Source: Sphingomonadaceae bacterium
Lineage (GTDB): Bacteria; Pseudomonadota; Alphaproteobacteria; Sphingomonadales; Sphingomonadaceae
Assembly: GCA_947476735.1 (NCBI GenBank)
Contig: CANJRZ010000008.1
Location: 1 to 38,818 of the forward strand
Direction of reading: 5' to 3'
Length of the DNA: 38,818 nucleotides
Both the position numbers and the translations under genes were made by a program. Each line of letters opens with the position of its first letter. Positions within the stretch are counted from its first letter, which is position 1. Below are positions 18,323-26,909 of this stretch, in pieces. The notes below the pieces were generated by a model, which did no database searches, was not told the origin of the DNA, and worked only from the letters and a program-made list of their open reading frames with translations.

Positions 18323-18380
18323 CCCGCCCCCTGTTCCCACCCGGCCCGACGCCTGATAATTGTCAGGGGCAGGGGGAATC

Positions 18381-20258
18381 ATGGCCGGCACCAGCTCGAC
18401 AGCTCCGACTCACAAGCGGCTCAATTCCGGCTGGCTCGCGCTCGCGCTGCTGGCGACGGCGCTGGTCGCCACGCTGACCTTCGGCCGCTTCACCGAGCGG
18501 CTCGAACTCATGGTCTACGACAAGCTGCTATCCGTCACCAATCGGCCTCCCCCCGACGACATCGTCATCCTTGCGATCGACGATGCCAGCATCCAGGCGA
18601 TCGGCCAGTGGCCCTGGCCGCGCAGCGTCCATGCCCAGGCGCTCGAGCGGCTGGCGGAGGCAAAGCCGCGCGCCGTCGGCTATAATGTGCTGTTCATCGA
18701 CCCGACCCCGGACGATGCGCTGCTGGCCGAAGGAGTGCGACGCAACCGCACCTATCTGCCGCTCGCCATTGACGTCCCCGGCCTGAACGGCGCGCCATAC
18801 GACATCGCCCTGCCGGCCGGGCCGATCGCCGATGCCGCAACCGGCATAGCGCATGTCAATCTCCAGTTCGGCGACGATCGCGTGGTCCGCGAGGCCTATC
18901 TGGAAGAAGGCGACGGCAAGCGGGCCTGGGTCGAACTCGGCGCCGCCATGGCCGGCCTGACTCCGAAAATGAAAGGCGGCGGCGAACCCGGATTGCGAAA
19001 AGAACGGCCGATCCTGATCCCCTATGGCGGATCAACCGGGCATATCCCGACCTACCCGCTGATCGACCTGCTCAACGGCCAGATCCTGCCGGAATTGCTA
19101 GCCAACCGCTATGTGCTGGTGGGCGCGACCGCAACCGGCCTCGGCGACCGATACGCCACCCCCAAATCGGGTGAAACCAGCCAGATGAGCGGGGTCGAGA
19201 TCGAGGCCCATCTGCTCGATGCGCTGCTGCGCGGCAAGGCGATCACGCCTGCCGGATTCCTGTGGCAGCTCGGCGCCGCGCTGGCCGCAGCCTGGATTCC
19301 GCTGCTGGGCATCTTGTGGCTGCGCCCGCGCGGCATCGCCATCATGACAGTGGCGATGACGATCGCCATCGTCGCCCTTACCTTCGGCCTGTTTCGCTTC
19401 GGCCAGATCTGGCTGCCCCCCATCACCGCGCTGGCGGGCCTGTTCTTCGTGATCTCGATCGAAGCCTGGCGCGAGCGGGTAAGGCTGCGCGAAACGCTGG
19501 TCCGCGAGCGGATCGCCGCCGCAGCGACCGAGGGCGAGCTGCAGGCGGGACGCACCATCCAGCTCGGCATGCTGCCGCCGCGTTCCGAACTGGCGAAGAC
19601 CGACCCGCGCCTCGACGTCGATGCCCTGCTCGAGCCCGCCAAGTCGATCGGCGGCGACCTGTTTGACGTGATCCGCATCGACAAGGACCGGATCGCCTTC
19701 GTTGTCGGTGATGTCACCGGCAAGGGCGTCCCCGCCGCCCTGTTCATGGCGCTGTCCAAGGCACTGACCAAGAGCGTGGTGCTGCGCGGCATCCCCAGCC
19801 TCGCCGATGCCGCCTCGATCCTCAATGAGGAGCTGATGCGCGACAACAGCGAGTCGATGAACGTGACGATGATCGTCGGGATCATGGACCTCGCCACCGG
19901 CGAACTCATGCTGATGAGCGCGGGGCATGAGCATCCGCTGCTGGTCCGCGCCGACGGCTCCGTCACGACCCATGAGCTCGACGGCGGACCGCCCTTCTGT
20001 ATCGTCGACTTCCCCTATCCCGACGAGCCGATGAAGCTGGCGCCGGGCGAGACGCTGGTGCTGATCTCGGACGGGGTGAGCGAGGCGCTCAACGCAAAGA
20101 GCGAGCTGTTCGGCCATGCGCGGCTGCTTGCCGCGCTGGAGGGCAAGACGAGCGCCACCGCCATGATCGAGAGCCTGCGCGACGCGGTGCGGGCGTTCGA
20201 GAACGGCATCGACGCGACCGACGACCTGACGGTGATGGCGGTACGCTACCTGGGGTAG
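18381..20258 (+). CDS. CHASE2 sensor - SpoIIE-type PP2C serine phosphatase, membrane bound
   Basis: A 625-residue signalling protein. A transmembrane segment (about residues 17-35, LALALLATALVATLTF) leads into an extracytoplasmic CHASE2 domain (about 40-280; ILAIDDASIQAIGQWPWPR is typical). Three closely spaced membrane helices follow at about 290-360, a short linker with coiled-coil character, and a SpoIIE/RsbU-type PP2C domain from about 382. Its metal-binding Asp residues appear in GGDLFD, GDVTGKG, SDGVSEA and TDDLT. Such proteins dephosphorylate anti-anti-sigma (STAS) partners in response to an external signal. No STAS, anti-sigma or sigma gene lies nearby, so its partner is elsewhere. 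ATG at 18381 follows AGGGGGA; a TTG upstream is not needed. Confidence 0.9.
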   Translation: MAGTSSTAPTHKRLNSGWLALALLATALVATLTFGRFTERLELMVYDKLLSVTNRPPPDDIVILAIDDASIQAIGQWPWPRSVHAQALERLAEAKPRAVGYNVLFIDPTPDDALLAEGVRRNRTYLPLAIDVPGLNGAPYDIALPAGPIADAATGIAHVNLQFGDDRVVREAYLEEGDGKRAWVELGAAMAGLTPKMKGGGEPGLRKERPILIPYGGSTGHIPTYPLIDLLNGQILPELLANRYVLVGATATGLGDRYATPKSGETSQMSGVEIEAHLLDALLRGKAITPAGFLWQLGAALAAAWIPLLGILWLRPRGIAIMTVAMTIAIVALTFGLFRFGQIWLPPITALAGLFFVISIEAWRERVRLRETLVRERIAAAATEGELQAGRTIQLGMLPPRSELAKTDPRLDVDALLEPAKSIGGDLFDVIRIDKDRIAFVVGDVTGKGVPAALFMALSKALTKSVVLRGIPSLADAASILNEELMRDNSESMNVTMIVGIMDLATGELMLMSAGHEHPLLVRADGSVTTHELDGGPPFCIVDFPYPDEPMKLAPGETLVLISDGVSEALNAKSELFGHARLLAALEGKTSATAMIESLRDAVRAFENGIDATDDLTVMAVRYLG

Positions 20259-20285
20259 GCGATCGCCTGGCCGGCGCGCGCCCGA

Positions 20286-21293
20286 TCAGACCACCGGATC
20301 GAACTGGTGGGTCGGCCGTACCACGGTCGCGACATCGCCCTTGTCATAGCCGACGATCACCCGGCTGCCCGCCGGGAACTCGTCGACGATCTTCTGGCCC
20401 CAGATGCGCTGGTGGAGCGTGGTGCGGGCATAGGTCGACGTGTCGATGCGAACCGCCTTCGCGCCGATCACATCATCCTTCACTTCGATCCGGGTCGGCG
20501 TGCAGGAAATGACCTCGCCGACCAGCGGGCGCATCGAGCCCGGCCGCATCACGCGATGGTCGAAGGACAGGCGGAAGCGGTCAGAGGTGTTGGTGAGCCC
20601 GCTATGCGGGGTCCAGCGGTTCATGAACAGGACGTCGCCGGGCCGGTAGGTGGTGTGGCACCACACGCCTTCGGGCAGCGTCTCGGCGGCGATGCCCTTG
20701 TTGGTCCCGGTCTCATCGATCCGCATGCGGTTGACCGGATCGGTCAGGCCCTCGCCGAAGGTGATACCGCCAATGTCCCAGTCGATATCGGCGACCGGGG
20801 TCCACATGGTGATGAAATCGACCCCGGGGGTCGGCGGGCCATCCTGGTGCCAGCCGGTGACCTGCTTGATGCCATCGTCCGGGTTGGGCACGGTCGCGCG
20901 ATATTCGACGACCGGCTTCCAGAAGGGTTCCTCGCCGAGCAACTTCACCATGAAATCGTGGATCGGCTTCTCCGCCAGGAAGGTCTGCGCCGCATGGCGG
21001 TCGCACAGCGGCTCCATATGGATCGGCATGGCCTTGAGATCGCCGCGTCCGTTGTAGCGAATGCCTTTGGCCGCGCTGTCCACATCGATCGGGTCGATCA
21101 CGTCGAGCTTGACCAGCTCCTCGATATAGACCTTGCGCAGCCGCGCGACCGCATCCTTGTCGAACACATCGCGGAAGAGCCAGTAGCCGTCGGTGTCCAT
21201 CGCTTTGGCAAGCGCGTCATGATCGCCCAGCAGATGATTATGCGTCTTCGGCTCATGCATCCTGGGCGCCGCGCTCAAGCGTGAACTGTTCAT
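20286..21293 (-). CDS. Phytanoyl-CoA dioxygenase (PhyH) family protein
   Basis: A 335-residue Fe(II)/2-oxoglutarate-dependent oxygenase. The iron-binding HxD is WHQDG (H149, D151), the distal His is in TPHSGL, and the 2-oxoglutarate-binding Arg is in RFRLSFDHR. The N-terminal DGYWLFRDVFDKDAVARLR is typical of PhyH. Characterised relatives hydroxylate fatty acyl-CoA, ectoine or small natural products. The unbroken iron triad argues for activity. Start ATG 21293 follows GGGAGAGACGAG. It converges on the CHASE2-phosphatase gene with a 27-base gap, stands alone on its strand, and is separated from the next gene on its strand by a strong hairpin. Substrate unknown; it may belong with the oxygenase repertoire of the window. 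Confidence 0.88.
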   Translation of the reverse strand: MNSSRLSAAPRMHEPKTHNHLLGDHDALAKAMDTDGYWLFRDVFDKDAVARLRKVYIEELVKLDVIDPIDVDSAAKGIRYNGRGDLKAMPIHMEPLCDRHAAQTFLAEKPIHDFMVKLLGEEPFWKPVVEYRATVPNPDDGIKQVTGWHQDGPPTPGVDFITMWTPVADIDWDIGGITFGEGLTDPVNRMRIDETGTNKGIAAETLPEGVWCHTTYRPGDVLFMNRWTPHSGLTNTSDRFRLSFDHRVMRPGSMRPLVGEVISCTPTRIEVKDDVIGAKAVRIDTSTYARTTLHQRIWGQKIVDEFPAGSRVIVGYDKGDVATVVRPTHQFDPVV

Positions 21294-21470
21294 CTCGTCT
21301 CTCCCGGGGGCGGCCTGAGCGGCAGGCTACGCCCGCTTATCCCTTGCATTTCAGCAATGTCTTCACTCCATCATCAGCCCGGTTGCTTGATATGGAGGGA
21401 CATGCTGATCGTTTTGTTAGCATGTCTTGTCACGCGCGTCACGCGGGAAGGGAACAAGGCGCAATGCTAC

Positions 21471-21517
21471 AGGTCCTGCCCGGGATGTCGGCGAGCGCGA
21501 CCTCCCGGGCAGGACCT
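21471..21517 (-). terminator. Long hairpin after the second TonB receptor
   Basis: A perfect 15-bp inverted repeat (21471-21485 with 21503-21517) surrounds a 17-base loop in which GTCG and CGAC can pair again. It starts 6 bases beyond the receptor stop at 21524 in the minus direction. There is no T tract, so it may be a Rho-independent-like terminator or an mRNA-stabilising hairpin. The rest of 21294-21470 shows nothing I can name. Confidence 0.55.
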
Positions 21518-21523
21518 CGCGCA

Positions 21524-23791
21524 TTATAGTTTCCAGTGCAGTTCAGCGGTCACCGAACGGCGCGGAAAGGGGTGGAACAGGAAGTAGCGGTGGTTGTTGA
21601 TATTATCGACGCCCAGCGCAAACTCGGTGTGATCACTGAGCCGGTAACGGGCCCGCAGGTCGACGACGAAAAATTTGTCGAAGCCCTGATAGGTGTCGGC
21701 AAAGATGTCGCTGTTGTCGAGCGTGGCATAGTTGCGGCTCGACATGCGCGCCGCCGCGGTCAGCGCAAACCGATCGTCGGGATGCCAGGTGACCACCGCG
21801 TTCGCCTTCCAGTGCGGCACGCTCGGAAGGAGCTTGCCGATCGATGCCGGGAAGCCCCGGTTCCGGCTGGTGATCGCATCGGCATAGGTGACGCTGCCGG
21901 CGAAATCGATGCCGGGCAGGATATCGCGGCGATCGATCGCGACTTCCACGCCGCGGGCGCGGGTCCGCTCGACATTCTGGACGAAGCTGGCGGTCACCGT
22001 CGCGGTCGATCCGTTCGGCTGGACCGCGCTGATCGTGCCGGTCTGCGAAATCAGCGCGCCGCGCACCAGCTCGTTGAACAGGAAGAACCGCACCAGCCCC
22101 TGTTCGCCGTGATGCTCGATCGAGAGCTCGGCCGACCTTGCCCTCTCGGGCCGCAAATTGGGATTGGGATTGGCCAACACGCTGCCCACCGTCGTCGCGC
22201 CGTACAGTTCGCCGACGGTCGGAAATCGGTACGCCTGCGCCAGCGAGAGCCGCGCGCGCCAGCCGCTCGCATGGCGCCATTCGAGCGATGCCTTGGGCGA
22301 GAAGGCATCGGTACGGCGGGCCACCTGGACGATGCCCGGATTGGCGACGGTCGTCTTGTTGAACCCGTCATAGGCCCGCCACCATTCCTGCCGCGCGCCC
22401 ACGGTCAGCGCCACTCCGGGGACAAGGCGAAGCTCGTCCTGGATCCAGATCGCGCTGGTCCGGGTCTTGCCGGCCGAAGCCGCGCTCAATGTGGTGCGGG
22501 CGAAGCTGCGCCAGTTGCCCGACGTGTAGGTTTGCGACCGAAGTTCGTAGCGGTCATAATGCGCCCCGAACGACAGAACATTGCCCTCGATCCCGGTCGC
22601 ATCGGCCAAACCCGTGCGCCAGGCCGCCTTGCCGTCGAGCGTGACCCAGCCCGTGCCGCCCTGATCCTGAACGGTGCCGGCGCCGCCTGATGCCGAACCC
22701 GGCAACAGGGCCGACGGATTCGACTGCACATCGCGGCCATAGTCGTAGAGCGTGCCGATCAGCTGCCAGCTTATCGCATCGCTGTCGCCGGTGAGCGAGA
22801 GGGCGTGCGCCCAGTGCCGGTTCTCGCGCAGGTAGAAACCGGAGTTGAACCCGGTCGTGAAGACCGTCGCCCCGGCGGCATCGCGCAGATAGCTGTCCAC
22901 CTTCGCGGTGCTGTCATCGAGAAACAGACCCAGCGTGTAGCTGGCCCGCACATGATCGCTCAGATCATAGGCCAGCTTGACCTTGATCACATCCTGGATG
23001 TGGTGATCAATATCGGTTGCTCCGAGCACCACGATCGGCTGGCCGAGGCGATTGAAGGTGGGGATCGCACCGGTCGTGCCGGCGGGCGCGCTGTTCGCGG
23101 TGGCATAGGCGACCGGCTGGCCGTTGCTGATCGTGTGGGTGACGCTGGCAAAGGCCGACAGCGGCCCGAACCGGTCGCCGATCGAACCGGAGAATTGCCC
23201 TGTCTCGAACGATCGCGAGGTCTTGTACTGCTTGTGCCAGTGGAGATTGCCGAGCGCGGTGAAATGGGCCTCGCGCTTTTCGGGAAGTCGGGTGGTGATA
23301 TTGACCACGGTGCCGATGCTGTTGCCCGAATAGGCCGCCGAATAGGGCCCGTAGAGCACATCGATCCGGGACACCTCCTCGGGCGCGACAAGCTGCCATT
23401 TCGGGCTGCCATTGCCATTATTGTTGGCGATCAGCGCCGACAACAGGATACCATCCGCATAGATCAGGCTGCGCGCACTCGAACCCAGCCCTGACGTCCG
23501 GGTAGCGATCGGCGCGAAATTGTCGCCGACATGGCGCTTTCGGACGATCAGGCCCGGCAGATATTTGATCGTGTCCTCGATGCTGATTGCATTGACCCGG
23601 GTCCGGATCGTTTCGGAATCGATCGCGGCTGCCGTGTTCGGCGGATTGGTGATGTGCTGCTCGGCCTGCTGCTCGCGTGCCACGACAAGGATATCGCGAT
23701 TGGAATTGTCGGCGCCGGCATCAGCGGCTTCGGCCCAGGCCGGCGTGCTGGCAAGCAGCGCCACGGCGAGGGTGCAACAGGAAATCTTCAT
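21524..23791 (-). CDS. TonB-dependent outer membrane receptor, second copy
   Basis: A 755-residue outer-membrane receptor. The signal peptide ends at about PAWAEA; a TonB box reads DILVVARE; the plug holds IEDTIKYLPGLIVRKR, RTSGLGSSARSLIYADG and RIDVLYGPYSAAYSGNSIGTVVNI; the barrel includes AYRFPTVGELYG, and NPNLRPERARSAELSIEH is a typical late-barrel segment. It differs from the first receptor, being closer to vitamin B12/ferric siderophore/metal receptors than to the sphingomonad sugar or catabolic type. It ends in HWKL rather than an aromatic residue. ATG 23791 is preceded by AAAGGGG. It follows the DUF2946 gene on the same strand by 94 bases, an arrangement I associate with copper or heavy-metal uptake loci; that link is inference. 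Confidence 0.9.
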   Translation of the reverse strand: MKISCCTLAVALLASTPAWAEAADAGADNSNRDILVVAREQQAEQHITNPPNTAAAIDSETIRTRVNAISIEDTIKYLPGLIVRKRHVGDNFAPIATRTSGLGSSARSLIYADGILLSALIANNNGNGSPKWQLVAPEEVSRIDVLYGPYSAAYSGNSIGTVVNITTRLPEKREAHFTALGNLHWHKQYKTSRSFETGQFSGSIGDRFGPLSAFASVTHTISNGQPVAYATANSAPAGTTGAIPTFNRLGQPIVVLGATDIDHHIQDVIKVKLAYDLSDHVRASYTLGLFLDDSTAKVDSYLRDAAGATVFTTGFNSGFYLRENRHWAHALSLTGDSDAISWQLIGTLYDYGRDVQSNPSALLPGSASGGAGTVQDQGGTGWVTLDGKAAWRTGLADATGIEGNVLSFGAHYDRYELRSQTYTSGNWRSFARTTLSAASAGKTRTSAIWIQDELRLVPGVALTVGARQEWWRAYDGFNKTTVANPGIVQVARRTDAFSPKASLEWRHASGWRARLSLAQAYRFPTVGELYGATTVGSVLANPNPNLRPERARSAELSIEHHGEQGLVRFFLFNELVRGALISQTGTISAVQPNGSTATVTASFVQNVERTRARGVEVAIDRRDILPGIDFAGSVTYADAITSRNRGFPASIGKLLPSVPHWKANAVVTWHPDDRFALTAAARMSSRNYATLDNSDIFADTYQGFDKFFVVDLRARYRLSDHTEFALGVDNINNHRYFLFHPFPRRSVTAELHWKL

Positions 23792-23822
23792 GGGGAGACC
23801 CCTTTGAACGGAAGGTCATCAA

Positions 23823-23867
23823 GCCGGATCGGGCGCGCGCCGAACCGGACGCGCGCCAGATGATCCG
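23823..23867 (-). terminator. Imperfect hairpin between DUF2946 and TonB receptor genes
   Basis: CCGGATC (23823-23829) pairs with GATCCGG (23861-23867), and GGCGCGC with GCGCGCC inside, giving a long imperfect stem in the 94-base gap. It could terminate the DUF2946 transcript or act as an attenuator before the receptor. No T tract is present. Confidence 0.35.
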
Positions 23868-23885
23868 GCGCTTCGAACTAGCTGT

Positions 23886-24266
23886 TCAGAGGGTGGTCGG
23901 CGGACCGCGCAGAGGCGGGCGAAGGTGAAGAGGCGCTTTCGGTGCGACGAACCCGACGGGCGCGAAACCGAGCGTGATGATGAAAGCAATGGCGACCAGC
24001 AGCAGCAGCGGATCGACGCCACCCAGGCTCTGCATCCCGAGCGAGGCATAAGGGCAATCTGCCTTCGCCTGGTGTCCGGCCGGATCGGCCTTGCCGGGGA
24101 GCAACACAGTCTGAGAGCCGCCCTCGCAGAGCTGGATCGTCAATGTCGAGCTGTTCGGGCCGATCATATAGCCGGCCGGCATCAGCGCCTTGATCCACAA
24201 CGCGGCCACCGCCAGCAGCAGGGCGATCCCCCGATGGTGTCGGAAAAAGGCGCGAAGCAAGTGCAT
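23886..24266 (-). CDS. DUF2946 family protein
   Basis: A 126-residue small membrane or exported protein. ATG at 24266 is chosen because AAGGGG lies 6 bases upstream; longer frames lack this. The N-terminal segment IALLLAVAALWIKALMPAGYM is the hallmark of DUF2946, followed by a region with LCEGG and ADCPYASLG whose Cys and nearby His could bind metal. A second hydrophobic helix, LLLLVAIAFIITLGF, comes before an Arg/Pro-rich tail. Function is unknown; in many Proteobacteria such genes sit beside TonB receptors and copper-related genes, as here. A role in metal handling is inferred from that context only. Confidence 0.8.
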   Translation of the reverse strand: MHLLRAFFRHHRGIALLLAVAALWIKALMPAGYMIGPNSSTLTIQLCEGGSQTVLLPGKADPAGHQAKADCPYASLGMQSLGGVDPLLLLVAIAFIITLGFAPVGFVAPKAPLHLRPPLRGPPTTL

Positions 24267-24422
24267 TGTCCGCCCCTTAGGCATGCCGCCCGTCGCTGTC
24301 ACTAGTGCAAACTGCGTATGCCGGATCCGCCGCAATTCATGCTCGGGCCGCTCCCGGCCCGGTCCGTGTTCAACCGGCCAGTGCGGCAGCGGCGCGCCGG
24401 TTGCCCAGCAGGAAAACTTCCC

Positions 24423-24437
24423 GAGAAGGCCCTTCTC
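24423..24437 (-). terminator. Hairpin downstream of the membrane PQQ dehydrogenase
   Basis: GAGAAG (24423-24428) and CTTCTC (24432-24437) flank a 3-base loop, 28 bases after the stop of the minus-strand PQQ dehydrogenase. GTTTTC follows in the minus direction a few bases later. Stem is only 6 bp, so it is a weak candidate. Confidence 0.35.
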
Positions 24438-24464
24438 CCTCGATCGTCGTCGCTGGCCGCTCCG

Positions 24465-26456
24465 CTATTTCTTCGGCAGTGCCCAGGCGATCACATAATC
24501 GCCCTTCTTCGTCCCCAGCATCCCGTGACCGCCGGCTGCAAGAACGACATATTGGCGCCCCCCGATGGCATAGCTCATCGGCGCCGCCTGGGCGCTGGCG
24601 GGGAGGTCGAACGCCCAGAGCTCCTTGCCGTCCTTGACGCGGAAGGCGCGCAGCCGGTTGTCCGTCGTCGCGGCGACGAACGCCAGCCCGCCGCCGGTCA
24701 TCAGCGGCCCGCCAAAATTGATCGAGCCCCAATTGAACGAAATGCCGAACGGCGCCCTGTCAGAGGAGGTGCCAAGCGGCTTGCGCCAGGCGCGCTTGCC
24801 GGTGTCGAGGTCGATCGCCTGGATCTCGCCATAGGGCGGCGGGCTGCAGGGCACGCCTAGCGGCGAGAAGGTCAGCACGGTTTGGGCCGCATAGGCCGAG
24901 CCCCGCTGCGGCGCCGTCATCCTTGGCTTGACCTTCATCTTCTCATATTCCGCGCGCGGAATCAGCTTCATGATCTCGACGAAGTTGTTGGTATTGACCA
25001 CCAGCCGGTTGGTTGTCGGATCGATCGCGACCCCGCCCCATTCGCCGCCGCCGGCCGTGGCGGGATATAAAATCGAGCCACGGATGCTCGGCGGCGTGAA
25101 GATGCCCTCGTTACGAATGCCGTCGAACTGCTTGCGGCACATCGCCCGATCGATCGGCGTAAAGCCGAAGACATCCTTCACGTCGAAATTCTGCGGCGCG
25201 AGGGGCGGCAGGCTCGAGAATGGCTGGGTCGGCGAGGTGCGCTCGCCGGGAACGTCCGACTGCGGCACGGGCTTCTCGATCACCGGGTAAAGCGGCTGTC
25301 CGGTCTCGCGATTGAGCACGAAGAGAAACGCCGATTTGGTGGTGAAGGCGAGCGCCGGAATCTTCTGGCCGCCACGGTTGAGCGTGAACATCGCCGGCGC
25401 ATCCGGCACGTCATAATCCCAGAGGTCGTGATGGGTGGTCTGGAACACCCAGGCGACCTTGCCGGTCGAAGCCTTCACCGCGACCATCGCGCTTGCGAAG
25501 CTCTCGTCGCCCTCGCGCTGGCCGCCAAAGAAATCGGGGCTCGGGCTGCTCGTCGGCAGGAAGACGAGGTCGCGCTCCGGATCGCCCGAGATCGCGCTCC
25601 AGACATTGGCCGCGCCGGTCTTGTTGGCCGGGCTCGGGAATGGATCGAAGGTCCACCGCAGCGCGCCGGTCCTGGCGTCATAGGCGTGGACCGTGCCGCG
25701 CGCGGCGGCAAGCCACTGGCTGTCGGCGATGCTCGAGCCGATGACGACGACGTCGCCGATCACCGCCGGCGCCATGTTGATGTGAACCTCGACCGGATCG
25801 TGCGTCATGCTGAGCGGGATGACGATGGTCTGGCCGTTCGTGCCCCAGCCGGGGCAAAGCTTGCCGGTGCGGGCATCAAGCGCGACCATCCGCAGGTCGT
25901 TTGTCGCCATGAACAGCCGCTCGGCGCAGAGCGAGCCCACCGGCGCGGTCTTGTCGACCCAGCGGGCAAGGCCACGGCAGCCCAGATTGTTGACCGGCTT
26001 GTGGCTGGCGTCGATCCTGGCGTCGAATACCCAGATTTCCCTGCCGGTCACCGGATCGAGCGCGATGGCGCGATTGAACGGGCTGCACAGCACCAGCTTG
26101 TTGTCGGCAATGATCGGGGTCGCCTCGAACTTCGACCTGTTGATCGCCTCGCCGCGCCGCGCCATCTCGCCGGTGCGATAGGTCCAGGCGACCTGAAGCA
26201 AGCCGACATTCTTGTCGGTGATCTGACCGATGGGCGAATAGCGCGCCTGGCCGATGTCTCCGCCGACCGCCTTCCAGTCGAGATTGTCGGCGACCGGCGC
26301 CGGCGCGCTCTTTTCCCAGTCGATCGAATTCTGCGGCGGCCGGAACTGCAACAACCAGATGACGCCGACCGCGCCAATGACGCCGACGACGCCGATGCCG
26401 AGCACAACCATTAAGACGCGGCGCAACCGGCCAGCGCGAGCAGTTCCCTCAACCAT
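24465..26456 (-). CDS. Membrane-anchored PQQ-dependent dehydrogenase (glucose/quinate dehydrogenase type)
   Basis: A 663-residue quinoprotein dehydrogenase without haem. A single N-terminal membrane helix (about residues 15-37, VLMVVLGIGVVGVIGAVGVIW) anchors a periplasmic eight-bladed propeller. The segment SKFEATPIIADNKLVLCSPFNRAIALD and the catalytic region HHDLWDYDVPDAP are typical of membrane glucose, quinate and polyol dehydrogenases; the C-terminal GGRQYVVLAAGGHG is also standard. Classical glucose dehydrogenase has five N-terminal helices and about 800 residues, so this is the short-anchor form. ATG 26456 is preceded by GGGGGG; a GTG one codon earlier and an out-of-frame ATG are close by. 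Electrons would go to ubiquinone. No pqq biosynthesis gene is in the window. Confidence 0.88.
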   Translation of the reverse strand: MVEGTARAGRLRRVLMVVLGIGVVGVIGAVGVIWLLQFRPPQNSIDWEKSAPAPVADNLDWKAVGGDIGQARYSPIGQITDKNVGLLQVAWTYRTGEMARRGEAINRSKFEATPIIADNKLVLCSPFNRAIALDPVTGREIWVFDARIDASHKPVNNLGCRGLARWVDKTAPVGSLCAERLFMATNDLRMVALDARTGKLCPGWGTNGQTIVIPLSMTHDPVEVHINMAPAVIGDVVVIGSSIADSQWLAAARGTVHAYDARTGALRWTFDPFPSPANKTGAANVWSAISGDPERDLVFLPTSSPSPDFFGGQREGDESFASAMVAVKASTGKVAWVFQTTHHDLWDYDVPDAPAMFTLNRGGQKIPALAFTTKSAFLFVLNRETGQPLYPVIEKPVPQSDVPGERTSPTQPFSSLPPLAPQNFDVKDVFGFTPIDRAMCRKQFDGIRNEGIFTPPSIRGSILYPATAGGGEWGGVAIDPTTNRLVVNTNNFVEIMKLIPRAEYEKMKVKPRMTAPQRGSAYAAQTVLTFSPLGVPCSPPPYGEIQAIDLDTGKRAWRKPLGTSSDRAPFGISFNWGSINFGGPLMTGGGLAFVAATTDNRLRAFRVKDGKELWAFDLPASAQAAPMSYAIGGRQYVVLAAGGHGMLGTKKGDYVIAWALPKK

Positions 26457-26703
26457 CACATCCCCCCTGCGCCGAATCGATCCGGTACGTCGCTTGTGAA
26501 ACCATCATGGCGCGAGTGGGCTGCAATCGACAAGTTGCATCCATGATCGGGCCGATCGCAGCCCGATCGTCCAGCCATGCGGTGCTGGTCGGAACGGGGC
26601 ATCGACCCACTGTCCCGGATGTCCGCCCCAAGCTGCCCGAACGGCACCACGGCCAACCTCCCCGAAGGGAATCGATAAGCAATTTCAATGTTTTAAATTT
26701 GGG

Positions 26704-26790
26704 TGGTGCGGTCGAGAAGACTCGAACTTCCACGGCCTTTCGGCCACAACGACCTCAACGTTGCGCGTCTACCAGTTCCGCCACGACCGC
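26704..26790 (-). tRNA. tRNA-Leu (anticodon GAG)
   Basis: On the minus strand the acceptor stem GCGGTCG (from 26790) pairs with CGACCGC, followed by A and an encoded CCA at 26704-26706. The D-arm reads GGCGGAACTGGTAGACGC, the anticodon stem is CAACG/CGTTG with loop TTGAGGT (anticodon GAG, complement at 26754-26756). A long variable arm GGCC-GAAA-GGCC, typical of class II tRNAs, and the T-loop TTCGAGT complete the cloverleaf. It decodes CUC and CUU codons. The gene stands alone; 26457-26703 upstream of the PQQ gene holds no other gene I can see and becomes AT-rich next to the tRNA 3' end. Confidence 0.97.
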
Positions 26791-26804
26791 ACACCGAAAA
26801 CGCT

Positions 26805-26822
26805 ATCCCGGCGGGCCGGGAT
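26805..26822. repeat. Short palindrome upstream of tRNA-Leu
   Basis: ATCCCGGC and GCCGGGAT are separated by GG. The core is shared with the hairpin at 668-700, suggesting a dispersed REP-like sequence. It lies 14 bases beyond the tRNA 5' end and would be in the leader of the tRNA transcript. Confidence 0.35.
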
Positions 26823-26909
26823 GCTGGTAGGCGCGTGCCCCTAGCAAAGCGGATAGGCGGGCGCAATGACTAAAAGATTCCGCGCCGCTACAGGGAGGAA
26901 GCCGATTTC

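Noticed and set aside
19098-20117. Minus-strand frame opposite the CHASE2-SpoIIE gene
   Set aside because: Antisense shadow with no motif; the plus-strand protein has all phosphatase residues.
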